64,000 bases of DNA from Pseudodonghicola flavimaris (GCF_030164425.1 NZ_JASNJD010000013.1:1-64000); one strand, 5' to 3'. Shown: positions 24,623-33,710, counted from the stretch's first letter. Made by a program: numbers and translations. The notes: generated from the sequence alone by a model not told the origin.

Positions 24623-25114
24623 ATGAGCTCAGACACGACCGACATTCGTCTCGACCGGATCGACCGCCGGATCCTGCAGCAGCTGATGCGGGACGCCAGC
24701 CTGCCCGTTGCCCGGCTGGCCGAACGGGTGGGGCTGTCGCAGACCCCCTGCTGGAAGCGGGTGCAGAAGCTGGAGGCGGCCGGGATTATCCTCGGCCGGG
24801 TGGCGCGGGTGGCGCCGAAGCCGGTCGGCATCGGCCTGATCGCCTTTGTCGAGATCGAGGCACAGGACCACAGCGACAGCTGGCGCGCTGCGTTCCGCGA
24901 GACCGTGGCACGCTTCGACGCGATCGTCGAAAGCTATCGGATGGTCGGGCGGACCGACTATCTGTTGAAGGTCGCGGTGGCCGATACCGATGCCTTCGAC
25001 GCCTTTTACCTGCAGTTCACCCGGGCGCTCCCCTGCCGCAATGTGACCTCCAAATTCGCGATGGAGACGTTGCACGCCACCACCGCCTGGCCGATTGATG
25101 TCGAGACCCCTTGA
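24623..25114 (+). CDS. Lrp/AsnC-family transcriptional regulator
   Basis: A 163-residue protein. The N-terminal helix-turn-helix (DRIDRRILQQLMRDASLPVA, then LAERVGLSQTPCWKRVQKLE) is followed by the AsnC ligand-binding (RAM) domain with the VESYRMVGRTDYLLKVAV strand. Lrp-type proteins usually bind amino acids and form octamers. It follows cysA on the same strand after about 90 bases and may be read from the same transcript, which would link it to sulfur or amino-acid supply; its own targets are not evident. Confidence 0.88.
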   Translation: MSSDTTDIRLDRIDRRILQQLMRDASLPVARLAERVGLSQTPCWKRVQKLEAAGIILGRVARVAPKPVGIGLIAFVEIEAQDHSDSWRAAFRETVARFDAIVESYRMVGRTDYLLKVAVADTDAFDAFYLQFTRALPCRNVTSKFAMETLHATTAWPIDVETP

Positions 25115-25141
25115 GCGGCTGCGGCAACCGGTGCCGGCGGC

Positions 25142-26449
25142 TTAGCCGCACTCGGGGAAGAAGACGTAATCGGTCACCCGGCCGAACAGGACATCCTCCG
25201 CCGTCAGATCCGCCGCCGCGATGTCGTGCACCAGCACCGAGACGTTGCCGGCGGAGATGCGGGCGCCGCCGGCCTCATCCACGATGGTGAGATCGTCAAA
25301 GGCGTAGGCGACCTCACCGAACTGCAGCAGGTCGATGCCGTCCTCGAAATCCAGAACCTCGTCGTTGGCGCCGTGGCCCCGGTTGAAGGCGAAGACATCG
25401 GCGCCGCGCCCCCCGGTCAGCATGTCCTGGCCGCGTCCGCCGATCAGCACATCGGCGCCGTTGCCGCCGAACAGGTGATCGCGGCCGTCCTGACCGTGCA
25501 GCGTGTCGCCGTGACGCCCGCCGAACAGCCGGTCGGCGCCGTCGCCGCCCGCCAGCACATCGGCGCCGTTGCCGCCAAAGAACTTCTCGTCGATCAGCCC
25601 GCCCTGGATACCGTCATCGCCGGCGCCGGCCTTGACCGTCTGGGCGAAGCCGTTGACATAGAGGCAATCGGAAAACGCCGTGCCCAGAACGATCTCCATG
25701 CCGGAGATCTCCTGCAGCGTGCCCCAGACCCGCATCTCGAAATAGGGCAGGAACCCATGGGTTCCGGTCAGGGTGACGCCGGCGTCATAGGTCTCGAACG
25801 ACAAGGTATCGCGGCCCGGGCCGCCCTCGATGACGTAATCGTCGTCGTCGATGAAGAACGTGTCGCGACCGAAGCCGCCGTAGAACACATCGCGACCGGT
25901 TCCGCCGATCAGGATATCGTCCCCCTTGTTCCCGGTCAGCATGTCGTCGTTCTCACCGCCCTGCAGCCTGTCGTTGCCACGGCCGCCGTAGAGGTGATCG
26001 TTGCCGAGACCGCCGAAGCCGACATCGTTGCCGCCGTCGCCCGAGATGTAATCGTCCCCGGCCTTGCCGGACACCCGATCGGCGCCGGCGCCGCCCCGGA
26101 ACACGTCGAAGAACTCCGACCCGATGGCGACATCGTTTTCTGCGGTGACCAGATCGATCAGCGGCTGGGCGCCGCCACCGGTGACCGCCGTGGTCAGCGC
26201 ACTGAAGTAGCTGGCCGCATCCCAGGATGCGCCGGAAAACACCACCTGCCGCGTCTCGCCCGAGAACAGCCGCAGACCTTCGATCACGCCGGTGGTGATG
26301 CCACCGGAATGGGTAAACGCACCGTCATAGATCGCCTTGCGGCCGGCGATCTCGCCCTCCACCACGATCCGCGTCGCGGTCCTCTCGGTGACGGTGCCCT
26401 GAAAAAACAGATTTTCGACCTGAAATGGCACATAGGAAACAACACGCAT
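25142..26449 (-). CDS. RTX calcium-binding protein, 435 residues
   Basis: A secreted protein without a signal peptide. Residues about 1-100 form a unique N-terminal region. From about residue 118 come blocks of the nonapeptide GGxGxDxhx (GGAGADRVSG, GGLGNDHLYG, GGRGNDRLQG, GGTGRDVFYG and a second block including GGNGADVLAG and GGRGQDMLTG), which fold into calcium-loaded beta rolls. The block is split by a segment of about 60 residues (near FETYDAGVTLTG). The last part ends with LTAEDVLF plus an unusual tail (GRVTDYVFFPECG) that includes a cysteine. Export by type I secretion is expected; no such system is in the window. Function of the N-terminal part is unknown. Confidence 0.85.
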   Translation of the reverse strand: MRVVSYVPFQVENLFFQGTVTERTATRIVVEGEIAGRKAIYDGAFTHSGGITTGVIEGLRLFSGETRQVVFSGASWDAASYFSALTTAVTGGGAQPLIDLVTAENDVAIGSEFFDVFRGGAGADRVSGKAGDDYISGDGGNDVGFGGLGNDHLYGGRGNDRLQGGENDDMLTGNKGDDILIGGTGRDVFYGGFGRDTFFIDDDDYVIEGGPGRDTLSFETYDAGVTLTGTHGFLPYFEMRVWGTLQEISGMEIVLGTAFSDCLYVNGFAQTVKAGAGDDGIQGGLIDEKFFGGNGADVLAGGDGADRLFGGRHGDTLHGQDGRDHLFGGNGADVLIGGRGQDMLTGGRGADVFAFNRGHGANDEVLDFEDGIDLLQFGEVAYAFDDLTIVDEAGGARISAGNVSVLVHDIAAADLTAEDVLFGRVTDYVFFPECG

Positions 26450-26608
26450 CGCTCGCCTCCTCCGTTGCGATTCCGGTGCGCGGCAGCCGGGCCTCCTCCC
26501 GTGCGTCCTGACCCCGGTCCGCTTTTCTACAGGTCTGGCGCGGAGGCGTCCTTGATATCAGTCAAGGCGGGGCGGGCGACGATCCGCGCGACCGGTTACC
26601 GGTGCGGT

Positions 26609-27226
26609 TCAGGACCCGGGCGCGCGCGGCAGTTGCCAGCCGAAGCGGACGCTGGCGATGCGCAGGGCGACGGCAAGCAGCACCCCGGCGCTGGCCGCGA
26701 TCGTTTCCGTCAGCCCCAGCCTGAGGGCGATGACATAGATCGCTGCCCCGGCCAGCGCCGCCAGGGCATAGACCTCTTCGCGCAGCACCCGCGGCACTTC
26801 CGTGGCCATCATGTCGCGCAGCATGCCGCCGCCAATGGCGGTGATCACCCCCAGCAGGATCGCGCCGGGCGCCGCCAGCCCGTGCGCCAGTGCCTTTTCG
26901 CAGCCCGCAACCGCGAAGACGCCGAGGCCGATGGCATCGAACAGCATGACGGGCCGTTTCAGCCGGTCGATCAGCGCGCCGAAGAAAAACGCGCAGACGG
27001 CGGCGGCGCAGACCGCGCTCAGCGGACGGAGGGTACTGAAGACCGCCGGCGGCGTGTCGCCCAGAAGCAGGTCGCGGACGATCCCCCCGGCCACCCCGGT
27101 CGCGGCGGCGAGCACGAGGATCCCGAAGATGTCGAGCTGCCGGCGGATGGCCACCATCGCACCGCTGAGCCCGAAGACGAATGTGCCGAGCACATCGAGA
27201 ATACCGAAGAGCGTGATGGCGGACAT
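26609..27226 (-). CDS. TRIC/YadS (UPF0126) family cation channel protein
   Basis: A 205-residue membrane protein with about seven helices arranged as two related halves. The paired Gly-rich motifs VAGGIVRDLLLGDTP and IGGGMLRDMMATEVP mark the bacterial TRIC family, whose characterised members are homotrimeric monovalent cation channels. The start MSAITLF was chosen because the first membrane helix begins there; an upstream in-frame Met adds a polar, Pro-rich leader. It stands alone on the minus strand, divergent from a small SH3-domain protein. Confidence 0.85.
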   Translation of the reverse strand: MSAITLFGILDVLGTFVFGLSGAMVAIRRQLDIFGILVLAAATGVAGGIVRDLLLGDTPPAVFSTLRPLSAVCAAAVCAFFFGALIDRLKRPVMLFDAIGLGVFAVAGCEKALAHGLAAPGAILLGVITAIGGGMLRDMMATEVPRVLREEVYALAALAGAAIYVIALRLGLTETIAASAGVLLAVALRIASVRFGWQLPRAPGS

Positions 27227-27401
27227 GGCTCTCTGCCTCTTGCTGTCGGGGGTTGGTGTCGGGGGGCAGTCTATCAGCTGCCGCGGGGCCGCCAAGGTGG
27301 CGAAGGCGGGCGGCGGCATCGGCGCGGGAGCGAGAACGGCATTTGCGCCGGGTCGAGAACCGGGTAAACCGGCCGGGCAAAGCGGTCAGAGGGAGAGAAC
27401 G

Positions 27402-27704
27402 ATGCGCGGAACCATCCTGATGTCCCTGGCGGCGGCGGGGCTGGCCCTGACCCTCGGGGCGCAACCGGCGGCGGCGGCTTGGCGCGACCGCTACGAGGTC
27501 TTTGGCGTCGAAGAGGGCGACATGCTGAAGATGCGGGCCGGGCCCGGCACCGGCTTTGTCGTCATCGTCGGCCTGCCGAACGGCACCGGGCTGCGGGTTC
27601 ACAGCTGCGAACAGACCGGCGGCACCCGCTGGTGCAAAGTGTCGCTGGAGCGCGCGCACGGGCTGCAGGGCTATGTCTCCTGGGCCTATCTGCGCAAGAA
27701 GTGA
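27402..27704 (+). CDS. Small secreted SH3-domain protein
   Basis: A 100-residue protein with a signal peptide (MRGTILMSLAAAGLALTLG, cleavage likely after PAAAA). The rest is one bacterial SH3 (SH3_3) domain: DMLKMRAGPGTGF is the conserved first part, followed by GLPNGTGLRV, TRWCKV and GYVSWAYL. Two cysteines (HSCEQ and RWCKV) could form a disulfide in the periplasm. Such domains bind cell wall or proteins. The ribosome site GGGAGAG is 6 bases before the ATG. Confidence 0.82.
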   Translation: MRGTILMSLAAAGLALTLGAQPAAAAWRDRYEVFGVEEGDMLKMRAGPGTGFVVIVGLPNGTGLRVHSCEQTGGTRWCKVSLERAHGLQGYVSWAYLRKK

Positions 27705-27746
27705 GGGGGCTGGGTGGGTCGTCCGCCCGTCGTGGTCCGCCCGGGA

Positions 27747-28613
27747 TCAGAAGATGCCGATCCGATGCGCCAGCCGCTTCCAGTCTCGCATCCTGCGGTC
27801 CAGATCCGTGCCCGCCGCGTTGGCGGTGGCGTGGGCCAGGAGGCTGGTGGCGGCGTTGAGCCCGAGGATCGATTCCAGGAACAGCCCGGTCTTTGACGGC
27901 GTGTTGATCACCGCGTCGGTCACGTCATGGGCCCAGTGGCAATATTCATCGGTCACCACCACGACCGAACGCCCCTGATCGCGCGCCAGCCGGGCCAGCG
28001 TTTCACATTCGGCGGCATAGGGGATGACGTCGATGATCAGCAGGCAGCTGCCGCCCGCGGCCGGTGGGTCGAGCCATTCCGACAACATGCTGTCGTGCCC
28101 GGACAGGAAGCGGACCCGGGGCCGGGCGAGGGCGAGCCGGCGCGCGGTATCCTCGGCCAGGCCGCGCACGGTCTGGAACCCGGTCACATAGACATCCGTT
28201 GCCTCGCGCAGATACCGTTCGGCGGCCTGGAACGCCGGGGTGTTGATCTTGGCATAGACGGTGCGGACCGCCAGCAGTTCCGCATTCATCTGCTCCTGCC
28301 AGTCCTCGGGCAGTTCGGCACCGGCATCGGCCAGGCTTTCGCCGCTGACGGAGTAGCGGTGGCGCAACATCGCCTTGAACTCCTTCATGCCGGCACAGCC
28401 GAAGCGGCGCAGCATCCGTCCCACGGTGATCTCGGCCACGCCGGCCTTCTGGGCGATAGACTTGCCGGTTTCGAAGGAAATCGAGGTCAGGTTGAGCAGG
28501 AAATACTGCGCCACCTTCGCCTCCTGCTTGGGCAGGGACGCCATGCCCGCTTCCATTCTGCTCACAAATTCATCAAGCGGCGCTTCGGCGTAGGAGGCAA
28601 AGCCCTGTGACAT
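27747..28613 (-). CDS. MurR/RpiR-family transcriptional regulator
   Basis: A 288-residue regulator with an N-terminal HTH_6 domain (residues about 15-90, with SIAQKAGVAEITVGRMLRRF) and a C-terminal SIS domain (from about 130, with DVYVTGFQTVRGLAEDTA and LLIIDVIPYAAECETLA). RpiR proteins usually sense phosphosugars, but those next to polyamine-type transporters may sense other ligands. It diverges from the PotD-type binding-protein gene with 112 AT-richer bases between them and is the probable regulator of that operon. Confidence 0.88.
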   Translation of the reverse strand: MSQGFASYAEAPLDEFVSRMEAGMASLPKQEAKVAQYFLLNLTSISFETGKSIAQKAGVAEITVGRMLRRFGCAGMKEFKAMLRHRYSVSGESLADAGAELPEDWQEQMNAELLAVRTVYAKINTPAFQAAERYLREATDVYVTGFQTVRGLAEDTARRLALARPRVRFLSGHDSMLSEWLDPPAAGGSCLLIIDVIPYAAECETLARLARDQGRSVVVVTDEYCHWAHDVTDAVINTPSKTGLFLESILGLNAATSLLAHATANAAGTDLDRRMRDWKRLAHRIGIF

Positions 28614-28725
28614 GTCGGATCTCCGTGTGACAGAAAACTATCATTTGACGAAAAAGACAGTACGACATCATTTTCTCGACTCAAGGAAAAACCACAAACT
28701 GACCTGACAGGGAGAAATCCACGCT

Positions 28726-29751
28726 ATGAAACCGACCTCTCTCGCCCTGACCACAGCGCTGGTCCTGGCCCCGCTGGCGGTTGCCGCCGAAGGCAAGCTG
28801 TCGATCTACAACTGGGGCGATTACATCAATCCGGCAGTGCTCGAAGCCTTCACCGCTGAGACCGGGATCGAGATCACGCTCGACACCTACGGCTCCAACG
28901 AGGAGATGCTGGCAAAGATTCAGGCGGGCGCCACGGGCTATGACATCGTCTTCCCGTCGGTGCATATGCACGACATCATGTATCAGCTCGGCCTGTTGGC
29001 GAAGACCGATATCGGTTCGGCGCCCGGCTTCGCCAATATCGATCCGCAGTTCATCCGCGCAAAGACCGATCCCAAGGCGGAATACTGTCTGCCCTATGCC
29101 TGGGGCAATGTCGGCATCGTCTACAACAAGGCGCTGGCCGGCGACATCAAGGGCTGGGAGGATTTCTTTGCGCTCGGCGCCGAGGGCAAGAAGATCACCC
29201 TGCTGGACGACCTGCGCGAGACCATCGGTATTGGCCTGATCATGAACGGCAATTCGGTGAATTCCACCGATCCGGCCGAGGTCGAGGCGGCGGCGGACTA
29301 TATCGTCGACCATCTCGATGGGGTCACCGCCTTTACCTACGATTCCGTGCCGCAGGTGATCTCCGGCGATGTCGCGGCGGCGCATTGGTATGTGGGGGCG
29401 AACCTCTTCGTCTCCGAGAACCCGGAGACGATCGGCTATATCATCCCGGAAGAGGGCGCGACGATGTATCAGGAGGACATCTGCGTGCTGGCCTCGGCGC
29501 CGAACAAGGAGAACGCCAAGGCGTTCCTGGAATTCTACCTGAAACCGGAGATCGCGGCGCTGAACGTCGCCCAGCAGATGAACGGCACGCCGAACGTTCC
29601 GGCGCAGAAGCTGATCCCGGAGGCGATCGCCACGAACCCGACGATCTATCCGCCGCAGGAGGTCATGGACAAGCTGCAGATCTTCGAGGACTTGGGCCGC
29701 GACCTGCAGCTCTACAACTCCGAATGGACGCGGATCAAGACCGCGCAATGA
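28726..29751 (+). CDS. ABC transporter substrate-binding protein, PotD/PotF type
   Basis: A 341-residue periplasmic protein. The signal peptide is MKPTSLALTTALVLAPLAVAA, and the mature start EGKLSIYNWGDYINP is typical of spermidine/putrescine-binding proteins. The family pattern continues with GSNEEMLAKIQAG, GYDIVFPS, LPYAWGNVGIVYNK and AAHWYVG. Whether the ligand is a polyamine is open: some members bind other cationic or peptide-like compounds, and the operon ends with an aminopeptidase. The ribosome site is GGGAGAAA. Confidence 0.88.
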   Translation: MKPTSLALTTALVLAPLAVAAEGKLSIYNWGDYINPAVLEAFTAETGIEITLDTYGSNEEMLAKIQAGATGYDIVFPSVHMHDIMYQLGLLAKTDIGSAPGFANIDPQFIRAKTDPKAEYCLPYAWGNVGIVYNKALAGDIKGWEDFFALGAEGKKITLLDDLRETIGIGLIMNGNSVNSTDPAEVEAAADYIVDHLDGVTAFTYDSVPQVISGDVAAAHWYVGANLFVSENPETIGYIIPEEGATMYQEDICVLASAPNKENAKAFLEFYLKPEIAALNVAQQMNGTPNVPAQKLIPEAIATNPTIYPPQEVMDKLQIFEDLGRDLQLYNSEWTRIKTAQ

Positions 29752-29778
29752 CATCGAAATGACAACGCAATGACAACG

Positions 29779-29805
29779 GCCCGGCGGCGCGATCCCGCCG
29801 GGCCC
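29779..29805 (+). terminator. Strong intra-operon hairpin after the PotD-type gene
   Basis: Perfect 10-base stem (GGCCCGGCGG at 29779-29788, CCGCCGGGCC at 29796-29805), loop CGCGATC, no T run. It sits between the binding-protein and ATPase genes, the same place as the hairpins at 5423 and 10674 in two other ABC operons. Confidence 0.55.
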
Positions 29806-29820
29806 CGGGACCGGACGACC

Positions 29821-30882
29821 ATGCCTGCACCTCTTGAAATCATCGACGCTCACAAGACCTTCCGCACGCCGGAGGGTGGCACGCTCACCGCGCTTGACGG
29901 GGTGTCGCTCAAACTCGCGGCGGCGGAATTCGTCACCCTGCTGGGGCCGTCAGGCTGCGGCAAGACCACGCTGCTGCGCACCATCAGCGGATTCGAGACG
30001 CTGGATGCCGGCGACATCGTGATCGACGGCGCCGCCGTCACCCAGCTTCCGGCGCACCGGCGCCCGGTGAACACGGTGTTCCAGCGCTACGCGCTCTTCG
30101 GTCACATGAGCGTGGCGCGCAACGTCGGCTATGCGCTTGAGATCGCCGGGCGCGACAAACGTGAGATCCGCACCCGGGTGGGCGAGATGCTGGAGCTGGT
30201 CGGGCTCGCCGGGCTGGGAAAACGCATGGTCTCCCAACTGTCCGGCGGCCAGCAGCAGAGGGTGGCGCTGGCCCGGGCGCTGGCCGGCAAGCCGAAGCTT
30301 CTGCTGCTGGACGAGCCGCTGTCGGCGCTGGACAAGAACCTGCGCCAGAAGATGCAGCAGGAACTGAAGGCGCTGCAGCGCGAGCTGGGCATCGGTTTCA
30401 TCTTCGTGACCCACGATCAGGAAGAGGCGCTGACCATGTCCGACCGCATCGCGGTGCTTGCACATGGCCGGATCCAGCAGATCGGCGCGCCATCGGCGCT
30501 CTATCAGACGCCGGTCAATCTGTTCACCGCCGACTTCCTCGGCGAAAGCAACCTGTTGCCTGTGACGCTGGACGGGCAGGTCGCGCGGCTCGCCGACGGG
30601 CAGGGCTTCGCCTGCGACCGGCCGGCGGGGCAGGCGACGCTGCTCCTGCGGCCGGAGGCGCTGGGGCTGGCGCGGCCGGAGGGGCCGGCGCTGCGGTTTT
30701 CCGGGACAATCGGCGAGGTATACTATACCGGCAAGGACCACCAGGTGACGCTGCAGGCGGAGGCACTGGGCACGCTGCGGGCGCTGCTGCGCACCGGCAG
30801 CCCGCTGCCCGAACCTGGGGCGGGGCTGGAGCTCTTTGCACCGGCGACCGGACTGCATCTGATCGACGAGGTGGCGTCATGA
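29821..30882 (+). CDS. ABC transporter ATP-binding protein, PotA type
   Basis: A 353-residue ATPase of the spermidine/putrescine class. Walker A is GPSGCGKTT, the signature [15 protein letters not shown], Walker B LLLLDEPLSALDK, and the H-loop VTHDQEEAL. The C-terminal TOBE domain (with GTIGEVYYTGKDHQV) is present. The start at 29821 (MPAPLEII) was chosen over an ATG at 29770 because the latter would place the strong hairpin at 29779-29805 inside the coding region and adds unconserved residues. It overlaps the first permease by 4 bases. Confidence 0.9.
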   Translation: MPAPLEIIDAHKTFRTPEGGTLTALDGVSLKLAAAEFVTLLGPSGCGKTTLLRTISGFETLDAGDIVIDGAAVTQLPAHRRPVNTVFQRYALFGHMSVARNVGYALEIAGRDKREIRTRVGEMLELVGLAGLGKRMVSQLSGGQQQRVALARALAGKPKLLLLDEPLSALDKNLRQKMQQELKALQRELGIGFIFVTHDQEEALTMSDRIAVLAHGRIQQIGAPSALYQTPVNLFTADFLGESNLLPVTLDGQVARLADGQGFACDRPAGQATLLLRPEALGLARPEGPALRFSGTIGEVYYTGKDHQVTLQAEALGTLRALLRTGSPLPEPGAGLELFAPATGLHLIDEVAS

Positions 30883-31763
30883 GCCTCGCCCGCCGCAAGC
30901 TGATGCAGCTGATCGGCCTGCTTGGGGCGCCGACGGTCTTTCTGCTGGTATTCTTCTTCTGCCCGCTGATCATCATGCTGGTCTACAGCTTCCTTACCCC
31001 CGGTCTCTATGGCGGGGTGGAATGGCAGTTTTCCCATCTGAACTACGGCCGCATCCTGGGCTGGGCCGATACCCGGTACGAGAAATTCGATCCGGTGTTT
31101 CTGGCGATCTTCCTGCGGTCGCTGCGGCTGGCGGCGATGACGGTGGTGACCAGCCTGATCGTCAGCTATCCGGCGGCCTTCTGGATCAGCCGCATGCGCC
31201 CGGGCCGGCGCGATTTCGCCATCTTCCTGGTGACGCTGCCCTTCTTCGTCAGCCTGATCGTGCGGCTGTTCGCCTGGGTGCTGATCCTGCGCCCGACCGG
31301 TTTTCTGAACCAGGGGCTGATGGCGGTGGGGCTGACCTCGGCGCCGGTCGAGTTTCTCTATACCGATTTCGCCGTCATCCTCGGGATGACCTATGTGTTC
31401 ATCCCCTTCATGTTCCTGCCGCTCTACAGCGCCATCGAAAAGCTCGACCTGGCGCAGCTTGAGGCCTCGGCCGATCTGGGCGCGACCCGGCTGCAGACCT
31501 TTCGCAAGGTGGTGCTGCCGGCCACCATGCCGGGGATCGTTGCCGGCTCGATTATCACCTTCATCCCGGCCCTGGGCAATTTCATCGTGCCCTCGGTGCT
31601 GGGCGGGGCCAAGGTGCTGATGATCGGCAATCTGATCGAACAGCAATTCCTGTCGGCGCGGAACTGGCCCTTCGGCTCGGCGCTGGCGATGCTGGTGATG
31701 ACCGTGGTTCTGGTGCTTCTGCTGCTGCAGCTGCGCCTGGCCCGGCGGGAGGCGCAATCATGA
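30879..31763 (+). CDS. ABC transporter permease, PotB type
   Basis: A 294-residue permease of the polyamine group. The first helix (LLGAPTVFLLVFFFCPLIIM) is followed by a periplasmic loop and five more helices; the EAA loop reads DLAQLEASADLGATRLQT followed by FRKVVLPATMPGI. It overlaps both neighbouring genes by 4 bases. It forms the channel with the PotC-type protein. Confidence 0.9.
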   Translation: MSLARRKLMQLIGLLGAPTVFLLVFFFCPLIIMLVYSFLTPGLYGGVEWQFSHLNYGRILGWADTRYEKFDPVFLAIFLRSLRLAAMTVVTSLIVSYPAAFWISRMRPGRRDFAIFLVTLPFFVSLIVRLFAWVLILRPTGFLNQGLMAVGLTSAPVEFLYTDFAVILGMTYVFIPFMFLPLYSAIEKLDLAQLEASADLGATRLQTFRKVVLPATMPGIVAGSIITFIPALGNFIVPSVLGGAKVLMIGNLIEQQFLSARNWPFGSALAMLVMTVVLVLLLLQLRLARREAQS

Positions 31764-32578
31764 TCCTGCGTCGTCTGCTCAGCCTTTATGGGCTGCTGTT
31801 CTTCGTCTTCATCTACGCGCCGATCCTGTTGGTGGTGATCTATTCCTTCAACGCCAACACGCTGAACATGATGATCTGGAACGGGTTCACGTTGGACTGG
31901 TATCGCCAGATCTTCGGCTTCGAGACCACGATCACCGACAGCGCCACCTATGTCGACAGCTCCGCCCAGCTCTATGCCGCGGTGCGGACCAGCCTGACCG
32001 TGGCGCTCTCCACCTCGGTCTTTTCCACCGTCTGCGGCACCGCGCTGGCGCTTGCCGTGGCGCGCTACCGGTTCCGTCTGGCGGGCTTTTACCGCACGCT
32101 GATGATGGTGCCGATGATCATGCCGGATATCGTTCTGGGCATTGCGCTGCTGATCTTCTTCATCACCATCGGCATGAACCTGTCACTGATGACCATCATC
32201 GTCGGTCAGTCTACCTTTCTGATCTCCTATGTCTTCGTCACCGTCTCGGCCCGGCTGGCGGAATTCGACACCAGCCTCGAGGAAGCCTCGGCCGATCTGG
32301 GGGCGACACCGGCGCAGACCTTCCGCAAGGTGACGCTGCCGGGGATCGCCCCGGGGATCCTGGGGGGCTGGCTACTGTCCTTCATCATCTCGATGGACGA
32401 TCTGGTGATCACCTATTTCATCGCCGGCACCGGGAACACGACCCTGCCGATCCACATCTGGGGGATGCTGCGCCGTGGCATCAAGCCCGAGATCAACGCC
32501 ATCGCCACGCTGATGCTGCTGTTCACCCTGGTGATCGCGGCGGTCGGCCTCTACTTCAGATCGAGACGACAGAAATGA
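31760..32578 (+). CDS. ABC transporter permease, PotC type
   Basis: A 272-residue permease. The first helix region (LYGLLFFVFIYAPILLVVIY) followed by SFNANT, then WNGFTLDWYR, is characteristic of PotC. The EAA loop is SLEEASADLGATPAQTFRKV, followed by LPGIAPGILGG and the typical SMDDLVITYF. The stop overlaps the start of the P1 aminopeptidase gene by 4 bases, so transporter and peptidase are one unit. Confidence 0.9.
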   Translation: MILRRLLSLYGLLFFVFIYAPILLVVIYSFNANTLNMMIWNGFTLDWYRQIFGFETTITDSATYVDSSAQLYAAVRTSLTVALSTSVFSTVCGTALALAVARYRFRLAGFYRTLMMVPMIMPDIVLGIALLIFFITIGMNLSLMTIIVGQSTFLISYVFVTVSARLAEFDTSLEEASADLGATPAQTFRKVTLPGIAPGILGGWLLSFIISMDDLVITYFIAGTGNTTLPIHIWGMLRRGIKPEINAIATLMLLFTLVIAAVGLYFRSRRQK

Positions 32579-33681
32579 CCGAACCTGCGAAACCGCGCGC
32601 CCGCGAATTGGGCGTGCCGCTGCCCGGCACCCCGGGCGGGCTGAATGCGATCACCGATGTGCCGGGGGTCGAGGTCGGCACGGTGGAGCTGTTGTCGTCG
32701 CGCGACCCGGCGTTGGCCACCCGCGGCATACAGGTGCAGACCGGGGTCACCGCGATCCTGCCGCGCGGCCGCGATCCGCAGCCGAAGCCGGTCTGGGCCG
32801 GGCAGTTCAGCCTGAACGGCAACGGCGAGATGACCGGCGCGCATTGGGTCCGGGACGGCGGCTGGCTGGCCGGGCCGATCATGATCTCGAACTCCCATGC
32901 GATCGGACCCTGCCACACGGCGGCGGTGCGCTGGATGATCGAGACCTATGGCGCCACCTGGGAGGATAACCACCTCTGGGCGATGCCGGTGGTGGCGGAG
33001 ACCTATGACGGGGTGCTCAACGACATCAACGGGCTGCATGTGACCGAGGCCTGCGCCCGTGCGGCGCTGGAGGCGGCGCGGCCGGGCCCGGTGGCTGAGG
33101 GTAACAGCGGCGGCGGCGCCGGGATGATCTGTTACGAGTTCAAGGGCGGCACCGGCACCGCTTCGCGCCGGATCGGGATCGACGGCACGGCATTCACCCT
33201 CGGGGCGCTGGTCCAGGCCAACCATGGTTTGCGACCCTGGCTGACGGTCGCCGGCCAGCCGGTGGGCCGCGAGATGCCGGAGCACCGGATCGCCGACATG
33301 ATGACCGAGCGCGGCTCGATCATCGTGATCCTGGCCACCGATCTGCCGCTGTCGCCTGGCCAGCTCGAACGGCTGGCGCGCCGCGCCGCGATCGGCATCG
33401 GCCGCGGCGGCACTCCGGGCGGCAACAACTCCGGCGATATCTTCCTGGCGTTCTCCACCGCCAACGAAATGGCGTTGCCGCAGCTGTCGGGCCCGTGGCG
33501 GCAGATGACCTGCCTGAACGACGAATTGCTCGATCCGGTCTATCTGGCGGCGGTGGAGGCGGTGGAAGAGGCGGTTCTGAACGCGCTCTGCGCCGCCGAG
33601 GACGTGCCGATGGCGCGGCCGGCCACCGGCATCTGCCGGGCGATGGACACCGGACGGCTGATGGAGCTGCTGCGGCGCTAG
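32575..33681 (+). CDS. P1-family (DmpA/BapA-like) aminopeptidase
   Basis: A 368-residue autoprocessing Ntn-type hydrolase. The processing and catalytic site is GGNNSGDIFLAFSTAN, with the nucleophile Ser286 preceded by Asn; self-cleavage there would give subunits of 285 and 83 residues. Other family marks are GLNAITDVPGVEVGTV near the N-terminus, ISNSHAIGPCHTAA and AEGNSGGGAGM. Known members release N-terminal D-, L- or beta-amino acids from peptides and amides. It has no signal peptide and is co-translated with the PotC-type permease, so it should act on imported substrate in the cytoplasm. Which residues it prefers cannot be told from sequence. Confidence 0.9.
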   Translation: MTEPAKPRARELGVPLPGTPGGLNAITDVPGVEVGTVELLSSRDPALATRGIQVQTGVTAILPRGRDPQPKPVWAGQFSLNGNGEMTGAHWVRDGGWLAGPIMISNSHAIGPCHTAAVRWMIETYGATWEDNHLWAMPVVAETYDGVLNDINGLHVTEACARAALEAARPGPVAEGNSGGGAGMICYEFKGGTGTASRRIGIDGTAFTLGALVQANHGLRPWLTVAGQPVGREMPEHRIADMMTERGSIIVILATDLPLSPGQLERLARRAAIGIGRGGTPGGNNSGDIFLAFSTANEMALPQLSGPWRQMTCLNDELLDPVYLAAVEAVEEAVLNALCAAEDVPMARPATGICRAMDTGRLMELLRR

Positions 33682-33710
33682 GCCGGCAAGGATCACCAGC
33701 CCCCCGCCGG

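Noticed and set aside
29770-29820. Earlier ATG start for the PotA-type ATPase.
   Set aside because: It would put the strong hairpin at 29779-29805 in the coding region and adds residues unlike the family; the ATG at 29821 aligns.
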